A stretch of 27,151 nt of DNA from a virus. This document shows positions 1 through 7,352 of the stretch, piece after piece. The notes under the pieces were generated by a model. It saw nothing but the letters and a program-made list of their open reading frames with translations. It had not been told where the DNA came from and did no database searches. The stretch is from positions 1-27,151 of the IMG/VR virus record IMGVR_UViG_3300020180_000768. One strand, 5' to 3'. The position numbers were made by a program, and so were the translations under genes. The number at the start of each line of letters is the position of its first letter. The first letter of the stretch is position 1.

Positions 1-36
1 GTTATGAACTGTGAGACGGTGCAGCGGGGCTAAGGC

Positions 37-201
37 CTACCTCAGCTTCGGTCTCCCCCCGATCTTCGCGTTCGGTTTGTCCTGCTGCATGATCCAGTAG
101 TCTCTCCCCTCTTTTCTGCACTTCACGCGGCCTTCAGCGCAGAGTTTCGCCACCCTGCGGCGGCTTATGCCCCACCGCTCGGCTGCCTGAGCTGTAGTCA
201 T
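37..201 (-). CDS. small helix-turn-helix (excisionase/MerR-like) DNA-binding protein
   Basis: This is a 54-residue protein read on the minus strand from ATG at 201 to TAG at 37. The N-terminal half (about residues 3-25) has the pattern TAQAAERWGIS followed by RRRVAKLC, a typical winged-helix/excisionase-type helix-turn-helix. It is followed by an EGRV turn and a GRDYWI beta strand, as in HTH_17-type proteins. The basic tail ends GGRPKLR. Such proteins bind DNA as small regulators or directionality factors. The start codon overlaps the stop of the upstream solenoid gene as ATGA, so the gene is probably translationally coupled and last in a three-gene minus-strand operon. No integrase is visible, so an excisionase role is only one option; a transcriptional regulator of the nearby divergent promoter is equally possible. 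The reading frame is certain and the family call is likely. Confidence 0.72.
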   Translation of the reverse strand: MTTAQAAERWGISRRRVAKLCAEGRVKCRKEGRDYWIMQQDKPNAKIGGRPKLR

Positions 202-824
202 GCCCCCCCCTGGGCAGAGTAGACGATTCCGCGCGATTTAATGTAGTCTCTAAATTTGATGTTTCCAATCGCTTTGATATCGCCGCCTGAGTCGATGTAG
301 CCAGCTGAGAAGATGTAGCCACCTGAGTCGATGTAGCCAAACGACTGGATGAAGTCGCCCGAGTGGATGAAGTCACCAGATTGGACGTAGCCGCCCGAGT
401 TGATGTTTCCGCCCGAGTTGATGTGCCCCGATGCTTTGATGTCGCCACCCGATTTGACGGAGCCACCCGAGAGGATAATGCCATCTGAGTAGATGTGGCC
501 ACCCGAGTAGATGGTGCCGCGCGAAAAGATGGGGCCGCCCGATTCGATGTAGCCGACCGAGTGGATGTTTCCGCCTGAGCCGATGATGCCACCTGAAACG
601 ATATTGCCACCCGAGTCGATGAAGTCACCCGAGTTGATATCGCCAGCCGCGTAGATGGAGCTAATCGAGCTGATGTAGCCAGCCGCCTTGACCGAGCTTT
701 TGAACCGGCACCAACCCGCGCCAGCATCTATTCTGATGTTCCCGTGGAAGTCGGTAACGTCGACAGGTCCGTTGTAGTAGCCGTCAGCGTCGATGTCAGC
801 TATCGTTATTTTGAGAGTTTTCAT
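198..824 (-). CDS. beta-solenoid hexapeptide-repeat protein, shorter paralogue
   Basis: This 208-residue protein starts at ATG 824. A longer in-frame start at 893 exists, but ATG 824 has an AGGAGAAGG ribosome site just upstream, and the sequence matching its paralogue begins exactly there (MKTLK). Residues 1-45 form a conserved head (DADGYYNGPVDVTD, GAGWCRFK). The rest is about 25 repeats of six residues with the pattern G-G-x-I-x-S, predicted to stack into a parallel beta-helix. No catalytic motif is visible, and there is no signal peptide or membrane segment. It follows the longer paralogue with an ATGA overlap and overlaps the helix-turn-helix gene the same way. The function is unknown. 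Similar Gly/Ser/Ile repeat proteins occur in other phages without assigned roles. It could be a filament-forming, surface or scaffold protein; that is inference. Confidence 0.85.
   Translation of the reverse strand: MKTLKITIADIDADGYYNGPVDVTDFHGNIRIDAGAGWCRFKSSVKAAGYISSISSIYAAGDINSGDFIDSGGNIVSGGIIGSGGNIHSVGYIESGGPIFSRGTIYSGGHIYSDGIILSGGSVKSGGDIKASGHINSGGNINSGGYVQSGDFIHSGDFIQSFGYIDSGGYIFSAGYIDSGGDIKAIGNIKFRDYIKSRGIVYSAQGGA
289..496. repeat. copy 1 of a 208-bp near-identical duplication between the solenoid paralogues
   Basis: Positions 289-496 match 1125-1332 at a constant offset of 836 bases. By direct comparison 204 of 208 bases agree. The two flanking blocks (98 and 89 bases) are identical, and all four differences lie in 387-407. 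Flanking parts of the two genes are clearly more diverged, so this block looks recently copied or homogenised. Confidence 0.85.
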
Positions 825-1750
825 TTTCCTTCTCCTGCCCCAGTCTCGACCAACTCCCCGGACACGACTTTCCCGCTCCGCAGCTTTTTGCAAGTCACCA
901 ATCCGACTGAGTAGATGGAGCTACCCGATTCGACGAATCCGCCCGAGTTGATGTCGCCACCTGAGTCGATGTAGCCGACCGAGGCGATGGGGCCGCCGCC
1001 AGATTTGATGCCTCCGACCGAGACGATGTCGCCGCCAGATTTGATGTCGCCCGAGTGGACAGAGCCGCCCGAGTTAATGTCGCCACCTGATTTGATGTAG
1101 CCGACCGAGACGATGAATCTGCCCGAGTCGATGTAGCCAGCTGAGAAGATGTAGCCACCTGAGTCGATGTAGCCAAACGACTGGATGAAGTCGCCCGAGT
1201 GGATGAAGTCACCAGATTGGACAGAGCCGCCCGATTTGATGTATCCGCCCGAGTTGATGTGCCCCGATGCTTTGATGTCGCCACCCGATTTGACGGAGCC
1301 ACCCGAGAGGATAATGCCATCTGAGTAGATGTCGCCACCAGAGTCGATGTTTCCGCCCGAGAAGATGGGGCCGCCCGATTCGATGTAGCCACCCGAGTCG
1401 ATGTAGCAGCCCGAGTCGATGTGGCCGCGCGATTTGATGTATCCACCCGAAACGATATTGCCAGAGGAGTCGATGTAGCCGTCTGAGTTGATGTCGCCAC
1501 CTGATGCGATGATGCCAGATGAGTCGATGTGGCCACCCGATTTGATGTATCCGCCCGAGTTGATATCGCCAGCCGAGTGGATGGAGCCGTTAGATTCTAT
1601 GTGCCCCGCCGCCTTGACCGATGTCTTGAACCGGCACCAACCCGCGCCAGCATCTATCTTGATGTTGCCGTCGTAGTCGGTAACGTCGACAGGCCCGTTG
1701 TACCAACGGTCAGCGTCTAAATCCTTTATGGTCAGTTTGAGAGTTTTCAT
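821..1750 (-). CDS. beta-solenoid hexapeptide-repeat protein, longer paralogue
   Basis: This 309-residue protein is the first gene of the minus-strand operon. It starts at ATG 1750 with GAAAGGAAA upstream. Residues 1-50 carry the same head as its neighbour (MKTLK, DADRWYNGPVDVTD, GAGWCRFK). About 40 six-residue repeats (G-G-x-I-x-S) follow, and the C-terminus leaves the repeat pattern with a short Lys/Glu-rich tail (KKLRSGKVV, ending GAGEGK). The regular Ile every six residues, flanked by Gly and Ser, is what a parallel beta-solenoid needs. The repeat DNA is built of 18-base units and is nearly stop-free in other frames, which creates long meaningless overlapping frames rich in Ser/Thr/Arg. 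It is a paralogue of the downstream gene, with one almost identical DNA block. Function is unrecognised. Confidence 0.85.
   Translation of the reverse strand: MKTLKLTIKDLDADRWYNGPVDVTDYDGNIKIDAGAGWCRFKTSVKAAGHIESNGSIHSAGDINSGGYIKSGGHIDSSGIIASGGDINSDGYIDSSGNIVSGGYIKSRGHIDSGCYIDSGGYIESGGPIFSGGNIDSGGDIYSDGIILSGGSVKSGGDIKASGHINSGGYIKSGGSVQSGDFIHSGDFIQSFGYIDSGGYIFSAGYIDSGRFIVSVGYIKSGGDINSGGSVHSGDIKSGGDIVSVGGIKSGGGPIASVGYIDSGGDINSGGFVESGSSIYSVGLVTCKKLRSGKVVSGELVETGAGEGK
1125..1332. repeat. copy 2 of the 208-bp near-identical duplication
   Basis: This is the partner of 289-496, in direct orientation, within the longer paralogue. Recombination between the two copies would delete 836 bases and fuse the genes in frame. 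Confidence 0.85.
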
Positions 1751-2020
1751 TTTGTGTTTCCTTTCAACGCTTTTCTTCGCTGGCAGAGGTATGATACGCC
1801 AGAAATCTGGATAAAAAGAGGGCTATGGGTATTCCGCTAGAAGATCAAGTAGAAATACCAGGGACACCTAGGCGGTCGAGGCGTTCATTGACTGGGTGGT
1901 CGCGCAGAACGCCCACCCATAGCTTTCACCGTCGTGGGGGAAGTGCTTCGCCCACGCGGAGCGGAACGCCCCGTAAACCGACTAAGGTATTATGCAGACC
2001 TCGGTATTAGAGGCCGCATT
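1751..2020. promoter_or_regulatory. divergent promoter region between minus-strand operon and plus-strand late genes
   Basis: This is a 270-base gap between divergent genes. A palindromic GTATGATAC at 1789-1797 can serve as a -10 element on the minus strand (TATCAT, 1796-1791), giving a leader of about 34 bases before the solenoid gene, which has a good ribosome site. On the plus strand, GGTATTAT (TATTAT 1988-1993) would start transcription near 2000, with TAGAGG (2008-2013) as ribosome site for ATG 2021. No convincing -35 boxes are seen. The stretch 1800-1985 shows no supported gene. A plus-strand frame from ATG 1825 (61 codons) has Arg/Pro/Ser-rich out-of-frame composition and is not called. 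Confidence 0.5.
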
Positions 2021-2812
2021 ATGAAAAGAGGATTTCCGCGAGCAGGGTTTGTCTCAGACTCCCTAACAAAAATATTTCTCGGCACACTGGTCATGTCCAA
2101 CGCCAATGGCGTTTCTTGGAGCCTTTCGACTCGTTCCGGCGGTTTGCCCCCGGTTCTCCAAGCGTCGGTGAACCCGAGTACGGTCTCCAACGTGTTCTTC
2201 CCGCCAGATGGGGGAGCGACTTCGCACCAGCAGGTGAACTCGATCGTGAGTTTCCAGCGGATTCAAGTGCAAGCACCCGTCACGTTCACCCGCGTTGACG
2301 TGCCCATGTGGATCACCAACGCGACAAGCGCTGGGGCGGAAACTGGCAATATCGTCTTCACCTCCGGCGCAGTGCTGTACTCACGGACAGGTTCCACGCT
2401 AAGCCCCATCGTCGGGCAGACTGCTTCGACCACCTATACATGGGCGTCCAACAGTGCGAACTTTTCCAACATTGTCGGCGGACGGCCTGCCAGCTTTGCC
2501 TTGGCGACGTACTTGGCTCCTGGCGAGTATTTCCTGGGCGTCTTTCTTTCGACGACCAACAACTCCTCGATAGGGACTGCGACCACCCAGCTTGCGAACA
2601 GCATCTCGATCCAACTTGGCTCGACCTACACTGCAAGCGGCTACGCAGAGTTCGGCAAGACTCAATCGGGCACGAACTTCTACGTCCCGTTCCGTGGACT
2701 TGTCTCGATCACTCAGTCGGCGACTTCGATGACTTATCAGTTGTCACAGTTCACCTGCTCGGGCATAGCGGGCGTATCGGCAAACTTCCCGGTATTCCTG
2801 CGGAACATATAA
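2021..2812 (+). CDS. beta-rich phage surface protein, possible receptor-binding/tail-fibre protein
   Basis: This is a 263-residue protein if started at ATG 2021, which has TAGAGG seven bases upstream. The frame is open upstream to 1934 without convincing coding character, and ATG 2093 (starting MSNANGVSW) is an alternative. From residue 25 on it is Ser/Thr/Gly/Asn-rich with alternating hydrophobics and no charged clusters, typical of a trimeric or beta-sandwich virion protein. The segment SNANGVSWSLS recalls a motif (SNxNGVSFGL) found in metagenomic phage tail proteins. Later segments (LAPGEYFLGVFLSTTNNSS; FYVPFRGL) fit the same group. The C-terminus ends FPVFLRNI. It is followed immediately by a glycosyltransferase and a methyltransferase. 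Receptor binding is inference from composition and remembered similarity; no enzymatic motif is seen. Confidence 0.6.
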   Translation: MKRGFPRAGFVSDSLTKIFLGTLVMSNANGVSWSLSTRSGGLPPVLQASVNPSTVSNVFFPPDGGATSHQQVNSIVSFQRIQVQAPVTFTRVDVPMWITNATSAGAETGNIVFTSGAVLYSRTGSTLSPIVGQTASTTYTWASNSANFSNIVGGRPASFALATYLAPGEYFLGVFLSTTNNSSIGTATTQLANSISIQLGSTYTASGYAEFGKTQSGTNFYVPFRGLVSITQSATSMTYQLSQFTCSGIAGVSANFPVFLRNI

Positions 2813-3553
2813 ATGGTAAAGCCAGAACTGACCCTGACTCTTCAAGAGCCAGGGGGAAGTCTCAACGACGACTTCATGGGGACGCACGACAGGCTCATGA
2901 AGGGCGGATCGTGGAAGAAACAGAGGATTGTGGCCATCATGCCTTCTGGGCCGATGATCTACCCGAAGGTGTACCTGTCGCACTGTTCGCTCATCTTTCC
3001 CCCGAACAACCAAGTCGCCAGGATACTCGCCGAAGGGATGGAAGTAGGAGACGCCTACTCGCGAACCCTGGGCTCCGTCGTTACGACCCCCGACGTCCAA
3101 GACTGGGAATACGTCCTCACGATCGAGCACGACAACACTCCGGCACCCGACGGTGTGCTGTTGCTACTGGAATCTATGGAGGCCCACCCTGAACTGGACG
3201 CGATCGGTGGGCTTTATTTCACGAAGGGCCCAGGTGGTTGCGCTCAAATCTGGGGCGATCCGAAAGACCCTGTCCTAAACTTCCGGCCACAAGTCCCCAA
3301 GCTTAACACAGTCCAGGAGTGTTGCGGGCTCGGTATGGGATTCGTGCTGTACCGGATGTCGATGTTCAAAGACACCAAAATCGAACGGCCTTGGTTCAAG
3401 ACGTTGGTCGGAAACGAAGGGTGCATGACGCAAGACCTCTACTTCTGGAAGAACGCTCGCGCCGCAGGGCACAGGTGCGCGGTCGACACACGTTGCAAAG
3501 TTGGACACTACGACGGAGCAGGGGCGTTTGGGCCCGCTGGAATAACATGGTAG
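2813..3553 (+). CDS. GT-A (family 2-like) glycosyltransferase
   Basis: This 246-residue protein starts at ATG 2813, directly after the preceding stop codon. It shows the order expected for a GT-A fold: an N-terminal strand VAIMPSGPMIYP (about 43-54), then WEYVLTIEHDNTP (about 98-110), whose EHDN matches the DxD-type metal/nucleotide-sugar site. Next come a GLGMGF turn (about 182-187), TQDLYFWKNARAAGH (about 216-230), where the acidic residue is the likely base, and a C-terminal KVGHYD with the conserved His. Phages use such enzymes to modify virion proteins, DNA bases or host surface sugars; which applies here is unknown. The gene overlaps the next, a methyltransferase, by seven bases, so the two are probably made together. 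Confidence 0.75.
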   Translation: MVKPELTLTLQEPGGSLNDDFMGTHDRLMKGGSWKKQRIVAIMPSGPMIYPKVYLSHCSLIFPPNNQVARILAEGMEVGDAYSRTLGSVVTTPDVQDWEYVLTIEHDNTPAPDGVLLLLESMEAHPELDAIGGLYFTKGPGGCAQIWGDPKDPVLNFRPQVPKLNTVQECCGLGMGFVLYRMSMFKDTKIERPWFKTLVGNEGCMTQDLYFWKNARAAGHRCAVDTRCKVGHYDGAGAFGPAGITW

Positions 3554-4266
3554 AACAAACAGAAGGATCAGAAACCACAGAATCCGCACCCGTTTCGGCG
3601 TTGCTACGTATCGACTTCGGTTGCGGGAACAACAAGAAAACAGTCGCAGACCAGGAATGGACAGGCGTCGATTCTATCAAGTTCGACGCAGTGGACGTCG
3701 TAATGAACGTCTGTCGTCCGATCTACGGGAACAAAGTCGTTGGCGATTCCGATGATGGTACAGAGGAAGTCGCCCGCGTCATTGTTGGCCACAAGCCGTG
3801 GCCTTGGGCTGACAATTCTGTCACCGAGGCTTACGCCGCCCACTTCGTAGAGCATCTCGACCAGTACCAACGGTGCCACTTCTTCAACGAACTTTGGCGG
3901 GTGCTCGTCCCTGGAGGCACGTGCCAAATCGTGACTCCGCACTGGGCTTCGACGAGAGCCTACGGCGATCCGACCCACAAATGGACACCGGTCTCGGAAA
4001 TGGGATGGTACTACCTGAAGGCAGAATGGCGCAACGGCGACGAGGCAAAGGGGCTCGGAGCGAACGCTCCCCACACTGACATCGCCCACAACCCTATGGG
4101 GTATTCGTGCGACTTCGAGGCAGGCTGGGGTTATTCCATGACGGACGAACTCGCGGTCAAGAGCCAGGACAACGTGGTGTTCGCCTTGAGCAACTACATA
4201 AATGCCGCGCAGGACATGAGCGCCGTCATCACTGCCACCAAGCCGGTCGCCTCTGACGATGACTGA
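3547..4266 (+). CDS. class I SAM-dependent methyltransferase
   Basis: This is a 239-residue protein from ATG 3547, which overlaps the glycosyltransferase stop codon (ATGGTAG). The frame is open to 3319, but the upstream part is an Arg-rich shadow of the neighbouring gene. Motif I of the Rossmann fold is visible as IDFGCGNNKK (about residues 22-31). VDSIKFDAVDVVMNV follows as the second strand. The segment YAAHFVEHLD has the EHLD pattern common in class I methyltransferases. ELWRVLVPGGTCQIVTPH matches the post-motif strand (LRvLkPGG). The substrate is unknown. Coupling to a glycosyltransferase suggests a joint role in making or capping a modified sugar, protein or base. The fold is clear and the substrate call is not possible. 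Confidence 0.82.
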   Translation: MVEQTEGSETTESAPVSALLRIDFGCGNNKKTVADQEWTGVDSIKFDAVDVVMNVCRPIYGNKVVGDSDDGTEEVARVIVGHKPWPWADNSVTEAYAAHFVEHLDQYQRCHFFNELWRVLVPGGTCQIVTPHWASTRAYGDPTHKWTPVSEMGWYYLKAEWRNGDEAKGLGANAPHTDIAHNPMGYSCDFEAGWGYSMTDELAVKSQDNVVFALSNYINAAQDMSAVITATKPVASDDD

Positions 4267-4291
4267 AACCTTACCGATGTTTCTCCGGTTG

Positions 4292-4321
4292 AAAGGCTGC
4301 TCTAACTAAAGGGTAGCTTTT
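4292..4321 (+). terminator. weak hairpin with T-run after the methyltransferase gene
   Basis: AAAGGCTGC (4292-4300) can pair with GTAGCTTTT (4313-4321), giving nine pairs including two G-T, with a 12-base loop. The stem itself ends in T residues. It lies in the 57-base gap before the ribosome site of the next gene and could be a partial terminator or mRNA-processing hairpin. Confidence 0.3.
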
Positions 4322-4347
4322 CTTTGTCCAAACGGACGGAGAAAACA

Positions 4348-5055
4348 ATGCCCCTATCAAATTTTATCCAAGACGTCAACCGCGTCACGTTCTTCGACGA
4401 CTTCTTCAGCCTTAACACCGCAGCCACTACCGGCGCGTGGGTCGAAAACGGCGTCGGCACCGAGACTTTCACAATCGCAGGCGCGTCCGACGGAATCGTC
4501 TTGCTCGGCACCGGCACCAATCTCAACGACAGTTGCGAAATCCAAAGCATTGGCGCGATAGTCAAACTGGAAGCCAGCAAAAAGTACACTTTCGAGACAC
4601 GGCTCTCAGTCACCACGGCCGAGGCTGTGAAGACTTCTCTTGGCTGGTTCATCGGACTCAACGCACTCGACACGTCGATCTATGCGTTGGGAGTCATAAC
4701 TGGCACCGATCACGTCGGCATCAACAAACTTACTGGTGCCCAGACCCTTGACCTTGTGATCCGCAGAGCATCCGGCACCGTTGACCGCGTTGCGGCGATA
4801 GCGACCTACACAGACGACACGTTCACTGTGGTCCGGTTTGAAGTAGACGTGTCGTCCGTGGTCGGTACCGGTGTCGTGCGAGTTTGGATCGACGACCTTC
4901 CTGTCGTCCTGTCCGGCGGTTCCTACGACTACCAGAGCACATCGCTCCCAACGACCGTCGCGCTCACTCCCACTCTGGCTGTCTGCGGCACTGGTGCAGC
5001 CGCCGCCGCGACACTTTCTGGCGACTACGTCCGCTTGAGCTTCCCTAGAGTCTAA
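4348..5055 (+). CDS. predicted jelly-roll/lectin-like virion protein
   Basis: This 235-residue protein is called from ATG 4348, which has CGGAG six bases upstream; an in-frame TTG at 4324 is less likely. The sequence starts MPLSNFIQDV and continues with TFFDDFFS and AWVENGVGTETFTIAG. It alternates polar and hydrophobic residues along its length (KYTFETRLSV, VVRFEVDVSS, GVVRVWIDDLPV), as in concanavalin-like or jelly-roll domains with long strands. Cysteines are rare and there is no signal peptide. It sits just before the terminase genes in the same direction. Similar beta-sandwich proteins in phages often decorate capsids or fibres; that assignment is inference. It could equally be a fibre tip or a secreted adhesin-like protein. 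Confidence 0.6.
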   Translation: MPLSNFIQDVNRVTFFDDFFSLNTAATTGAWVENGVGTETFTIAGASDGIVLLGTGTNLNDSCEIQSIGAIVKLEASKKYTFETRLSVTTAEAVKTSLGWFIGLNALDTSIYALGVITGTDHVGINKLTGAQTLDLVIRRASGTVDRVAAIATYTDDTFTVVRFEVDVSSVVGTGVVRVWIDDLPVVLSGGSYDYQSTSLPTTVALTPTLAVCGTGAAAAATLSGDYVRLSFPRV

Positions 5056-5100
5056 CTAAGGTAAAGTCTCACTGGTTCGAGCGAGAAAAAGCGGTCGTGG

Positions 5101-5106
5101 TACATT
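5101..5106 (+). promoter_or_regulatory. -10-like element TACATT for a leaderless small-terminase mRNA
   Basis: TGG-TACATT is an extended -10-like sequence ending six bases before the GTG start at 5113, so the transcript would begin at or next to the start codon. No ribosome site is seen upstream of that GTG. The same arrangement recurs before 12543, 17138 and 18763. Confidence 0.5.
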
Positions 5107-5112
5107 AGTGCC

Positions 5113-5688
5113 GTGGCCGCCACTATTTCCAGCCTCCCATACGTCGCCCAGATGGCCGTCGAAAGACTGGACCGGAAACGCCAGAAGTTCGTCCTTGCCT
5201 TCTTCAAGTCTTACGACATCAAACTGGCCTGCGCCGAAGCGAACATCCAAAAGAAGGTAGGGGAGCAGTGGAGGGACGAACCAGAGATCGTCACCGCCCT
5301 CAAAATGATCCGCGAAGCATCGAGCCGCACCACCGGAGTCACCTACGAGTACCTCATCGGTATGCAAAGGGAACTGTTGGAGCGGTGTATGCAGCACCGC
5401 CCGGTGGTCGACAGCAAGGGAAAGAAATTAGAAGGAGAATGGACGTTCGATCCCTACAACGCGAACAAAGGCATAGAGAATTTAGCCAAGATGACTGGGC
5501 ACATCAACAACGCAGGAACCTCCGTCACAGTCAACGTCGCCAATCTGAACGGCAACCAGAGGGCGAACGAACTATCGCGTCTCCTGTCCACCCTTGACGC
5601 AAGGAAGAACGCCGGATCGGTGATCGACGCTGAGTACAAAGAGTTGCCCGCGCCAGAGACCTGCCACGAGGAACCACTCTTTGATTGA
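5113..5688 (+). CDS. terS: terminase small subunit (TerS)
   Basis: This is a 191-residue protein, within the usual size of small terminases. It starts at GTG 5113; ATG 5152 (MAVERLDRKRQ) is an alternative, but the -10-like element six bases before GTG favours the longer form. RKRQKFVLAFFKSYDIKLACAEANI (about residues 18-42, described here by its two ends) is the recognition helix-turn-helix region seen in many TerS proteins. It is followed by a helical segment with EYLIGMQRELLERCMQ. The C-terminal part is polar and likely contacts the large subunit. It overlaps the large terminase gene by eight bases. The family call rests on size, helix-turn-helix and position directly before TerL. Its job is to recognise phage DNA and start packaging. 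Confidence 0.78.
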   Translation: MAATISSLPYVAQMAVERLDRKRQKFVLAFFKSYDIKLACAEANIQKKVGEQWRDEPEIVTALKMIREASSRTTGVTYEYLIGMQRELLERCMQHRPVVDSKGKKLEGEWTFDPYNANKGIENLAKMTGHINNAGTSVTVNVANLNGNQRANELSRLLSTLDARKNAGSVIDAEYKELPAPETCHEEPLFD

Positions 5689-7306
5689 CAAAGAGACACG
5701 CGAGCGCATAGAAGAACTCATCGAGTACGCGAATCCGACCGAAGCCAATCGGCTTATGGACATCCTGCGAATGGAGGCCGAGGATGGACAAGCCGTCGAC
5801 GACGTCTCTTTCCTGGACTACTGCAAGCGGACTTGCCCGTTTGAACTAGACTCCTGGCAAGAACACCTTTGCGAAGTGCTTCAAGACGCCGCAGACAATC
5901 CAGGCCAGCGCATCCTGATCCACAAACCGCCCCAAACTGGTGGCACGATCATCGTTTCAGAAAGGTTCCCTGCATGGTGCATCGCAAGGAGGCCGAAGAT
6001 CCGGTTCATCTCAGCCGCGTACAACGCGACCCATTCGATAGCGTTCGGCCATGCGGTCAAGAACCTCATGCTTTCCGAGGACCACCTTGAGATGTTCCCT
6101 GGTGCTTCTGGCCAGATAAACAAACGGGTGAGCACCGAGATGTTCCGAACGCCTGCCCGTGAACTGCTCAACGATGGACAATACTCGTTCCTAGCCGTCG
6201 GCATCAAGACCGGTGTGACCGGAAAGGGCGTCTCGGGCGATGCGGAGACCGCCGGAATCCTCGTCATCGACGACCCTTATGCCAGTGACGATGCGGCGGC
6301 TAGTCCATCGACGAACGAAGCGACATGGAGGTTCTGGGAAAAGACTGTCAAGCAGAGAGTCCTCGGAGCCACAGTCATCGTCATGTTCCACTTTTATCAG
6401 ATCGACGACCTTGGCGCTAGGTTGCTGGCCCGCGAAGGCAGGTGGACTGAAAAGAACCAGAGAGGCTGGAAGGTCTACCGGTACGCGCTCGTTGGCGACG
6501 ATGACCCTGACGGCGATCTGTGCCCGCCTGGGCGCGCAGTAGGTTCGATACTGACTAAGCGGCGAACTCTGGAGCAGGCGAAGGAATGGGAGGATCAAGA
6601 CCTCACAGGCTACATGAGCCAAGGCCAAGGAAGGCCGCTCACATCCATCGCCCAGCTCATCAACCCGGACAACTTCCGCCTATGGCCAGAGGACACGCCA
6701 CCCCCGTTCGTCAAGCATTGGTACAGAGGAATCGACATGGCTCTCAAGAGAGTCAGTCCCGATGAGACAGGTTCGATCTTGCTTGGGATGATGGAGAACG
6801 GAGATATTTACGTCGAAGACATCGGGCATTGGCGCATGGACATCGAGCACACAGAAGACCGGATCATCGCCGACGCCCGGGCTGATCCCGATGGAACCTT
6901 CACCTGTATGTACAACGAGGTCGTGCAACTTTCCACGATCAGTCGCCTTCGCTACCACGAACGGGTGATGTTCCTGGAAGTCATGAGGAAGAACCGTGGG
7001 AAGTGGGCTTGCGCGGCAGGATGGGTAGGCCAATCAAACCGTGGAAGGGTCTGGTTTTCTCGGTCGTGCAAGGAGTTTCCGTACTTCAAAGTACAATGTT
7101 CACGTTTCAACGATCTTTCGACCGACCGCGACGATCTAATCGACGCATTCAGTGCAGCATATGAAGCCACCTACAAACACCAGCCCGAACAGCAGAAGTC
7201 CGAAGTCGTCGTCCATCCGGACTCTGCCAAGTTCCTCGTCGCCCTCCGGAACCGAAGTCTCAACAAAGTCAGATCAGCCTTCCGTAGCCGCGACCGCCGT
7301 CGCTGA
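5681..7306 (+). CDS. terL: terminase large subunit (TerL), ATPase and nuclease
   Basis: This 541-residue protein starts at TTG 5681, preceded by GAGGAA, and overlaps terS. The ATPase domain shows a Walker A-type loop HKPPQTGGT (residues 81-89). The Lys of the usual GK[ST] is Gly, and Lys 82 at the front of the loop probably takes its place, as in lambda-type deviant loops. Walker B is ILVIDDPY (193-200). The coupling segment follows as VIVMFHFYQIDDLGARLLA (232-250). The RNase H-like nuclease domain has Asp352 in YRGIDMA and the C-terminal RDDLIDAFSAA (Asp484, 485, 488), the usual metal ligands. It cuts concatemeric DNA and pumps it through the portal. The last 150 bases may overlap the start of the next gene. 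Confidence 0.95.
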   Translation: MIDKETRERIEELIEYANPTEANRLMDILRMEAEDGQAVDDVSFLDYCKRTCPFELDSWQEHLCEVLQDAADNPGQRILIHKPPQTGGTIIVSERFPAWCIARRPKIRFISAAYNATHSIAFGHAVKNLMLSEDHLEMFPGASGQINKRVSTEMFRTPARELLNDGQYSFLAVGIKTGVTGKGVSGDAETAGILVIDDPYASDDAAASPSTNEATWRFWEKTVKQRVLGATVIVMFHFYQIDDLGARLLAREGRWTEKNQRGWKVYRYALVGDDDPDGDLCPPGRAVGSILTKRRTLEQAKEWEDQDLTGYMSQGQGRPLTSIAQLINPDNFRLWPEDTPPPFVKHWYRGIDMALKRVSPDETGSILLGMMENGDIYVEDIGHWRMDIEHTEDRIIADARADPDGTFTCMYNEVVQLSTISRLRYHERVMFLEVMRKNRGKWACAAGWVGQSNRGRVWFSRSCKEFPYFKVQCSRFNDLSTDRDDLIDAFSAAYEATYKHQPEQQKSEVVVHPDSAKFLVALRNRSLNKVRSAFRSRDRRR

Positions 7307-7352
7307 ACACGACGCTCCGCTGTTCGACCACGTGCTGCCAAAGCCGGACGAC

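Noticed and set aside
1-36. Left edge sequence before the helix-turn-helix stop
   Set aside because: Too short to hold a gene or a clear terminator; nothing supported.
289-1332. CRISPR-like array in the 18-base repeat region
   Set aside because: The repeats are contiguous codon-level repeats with no unique spacers.
134-1536. Long Ser/Thr/Arg-rich frames on the minus strand overlapping the solenoid genes
   Set aside because: They are the same 18-base repeats read in another frame and stay open because the repeat unit lacks stops. They have no ribosome site, and the solenoid frames have conserved heads and good starts.
1870-1985. Minus-strand stretch of about 36 open codons with protein-like composition (AWAKHFPHDGES, YGWAFCATTQ)
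   Set aside because: It has no start codon and is closed by TAG on both sides. It could be a gene relic but is too short to support.
1825-2010. 61-codon plus-strand frame in the divergent promoter region
   Set aside because: Arg/Pro/Ser-rich composition typical of non-coding GC-rich DNA, and it overlaps the proposed promoter for 2021.
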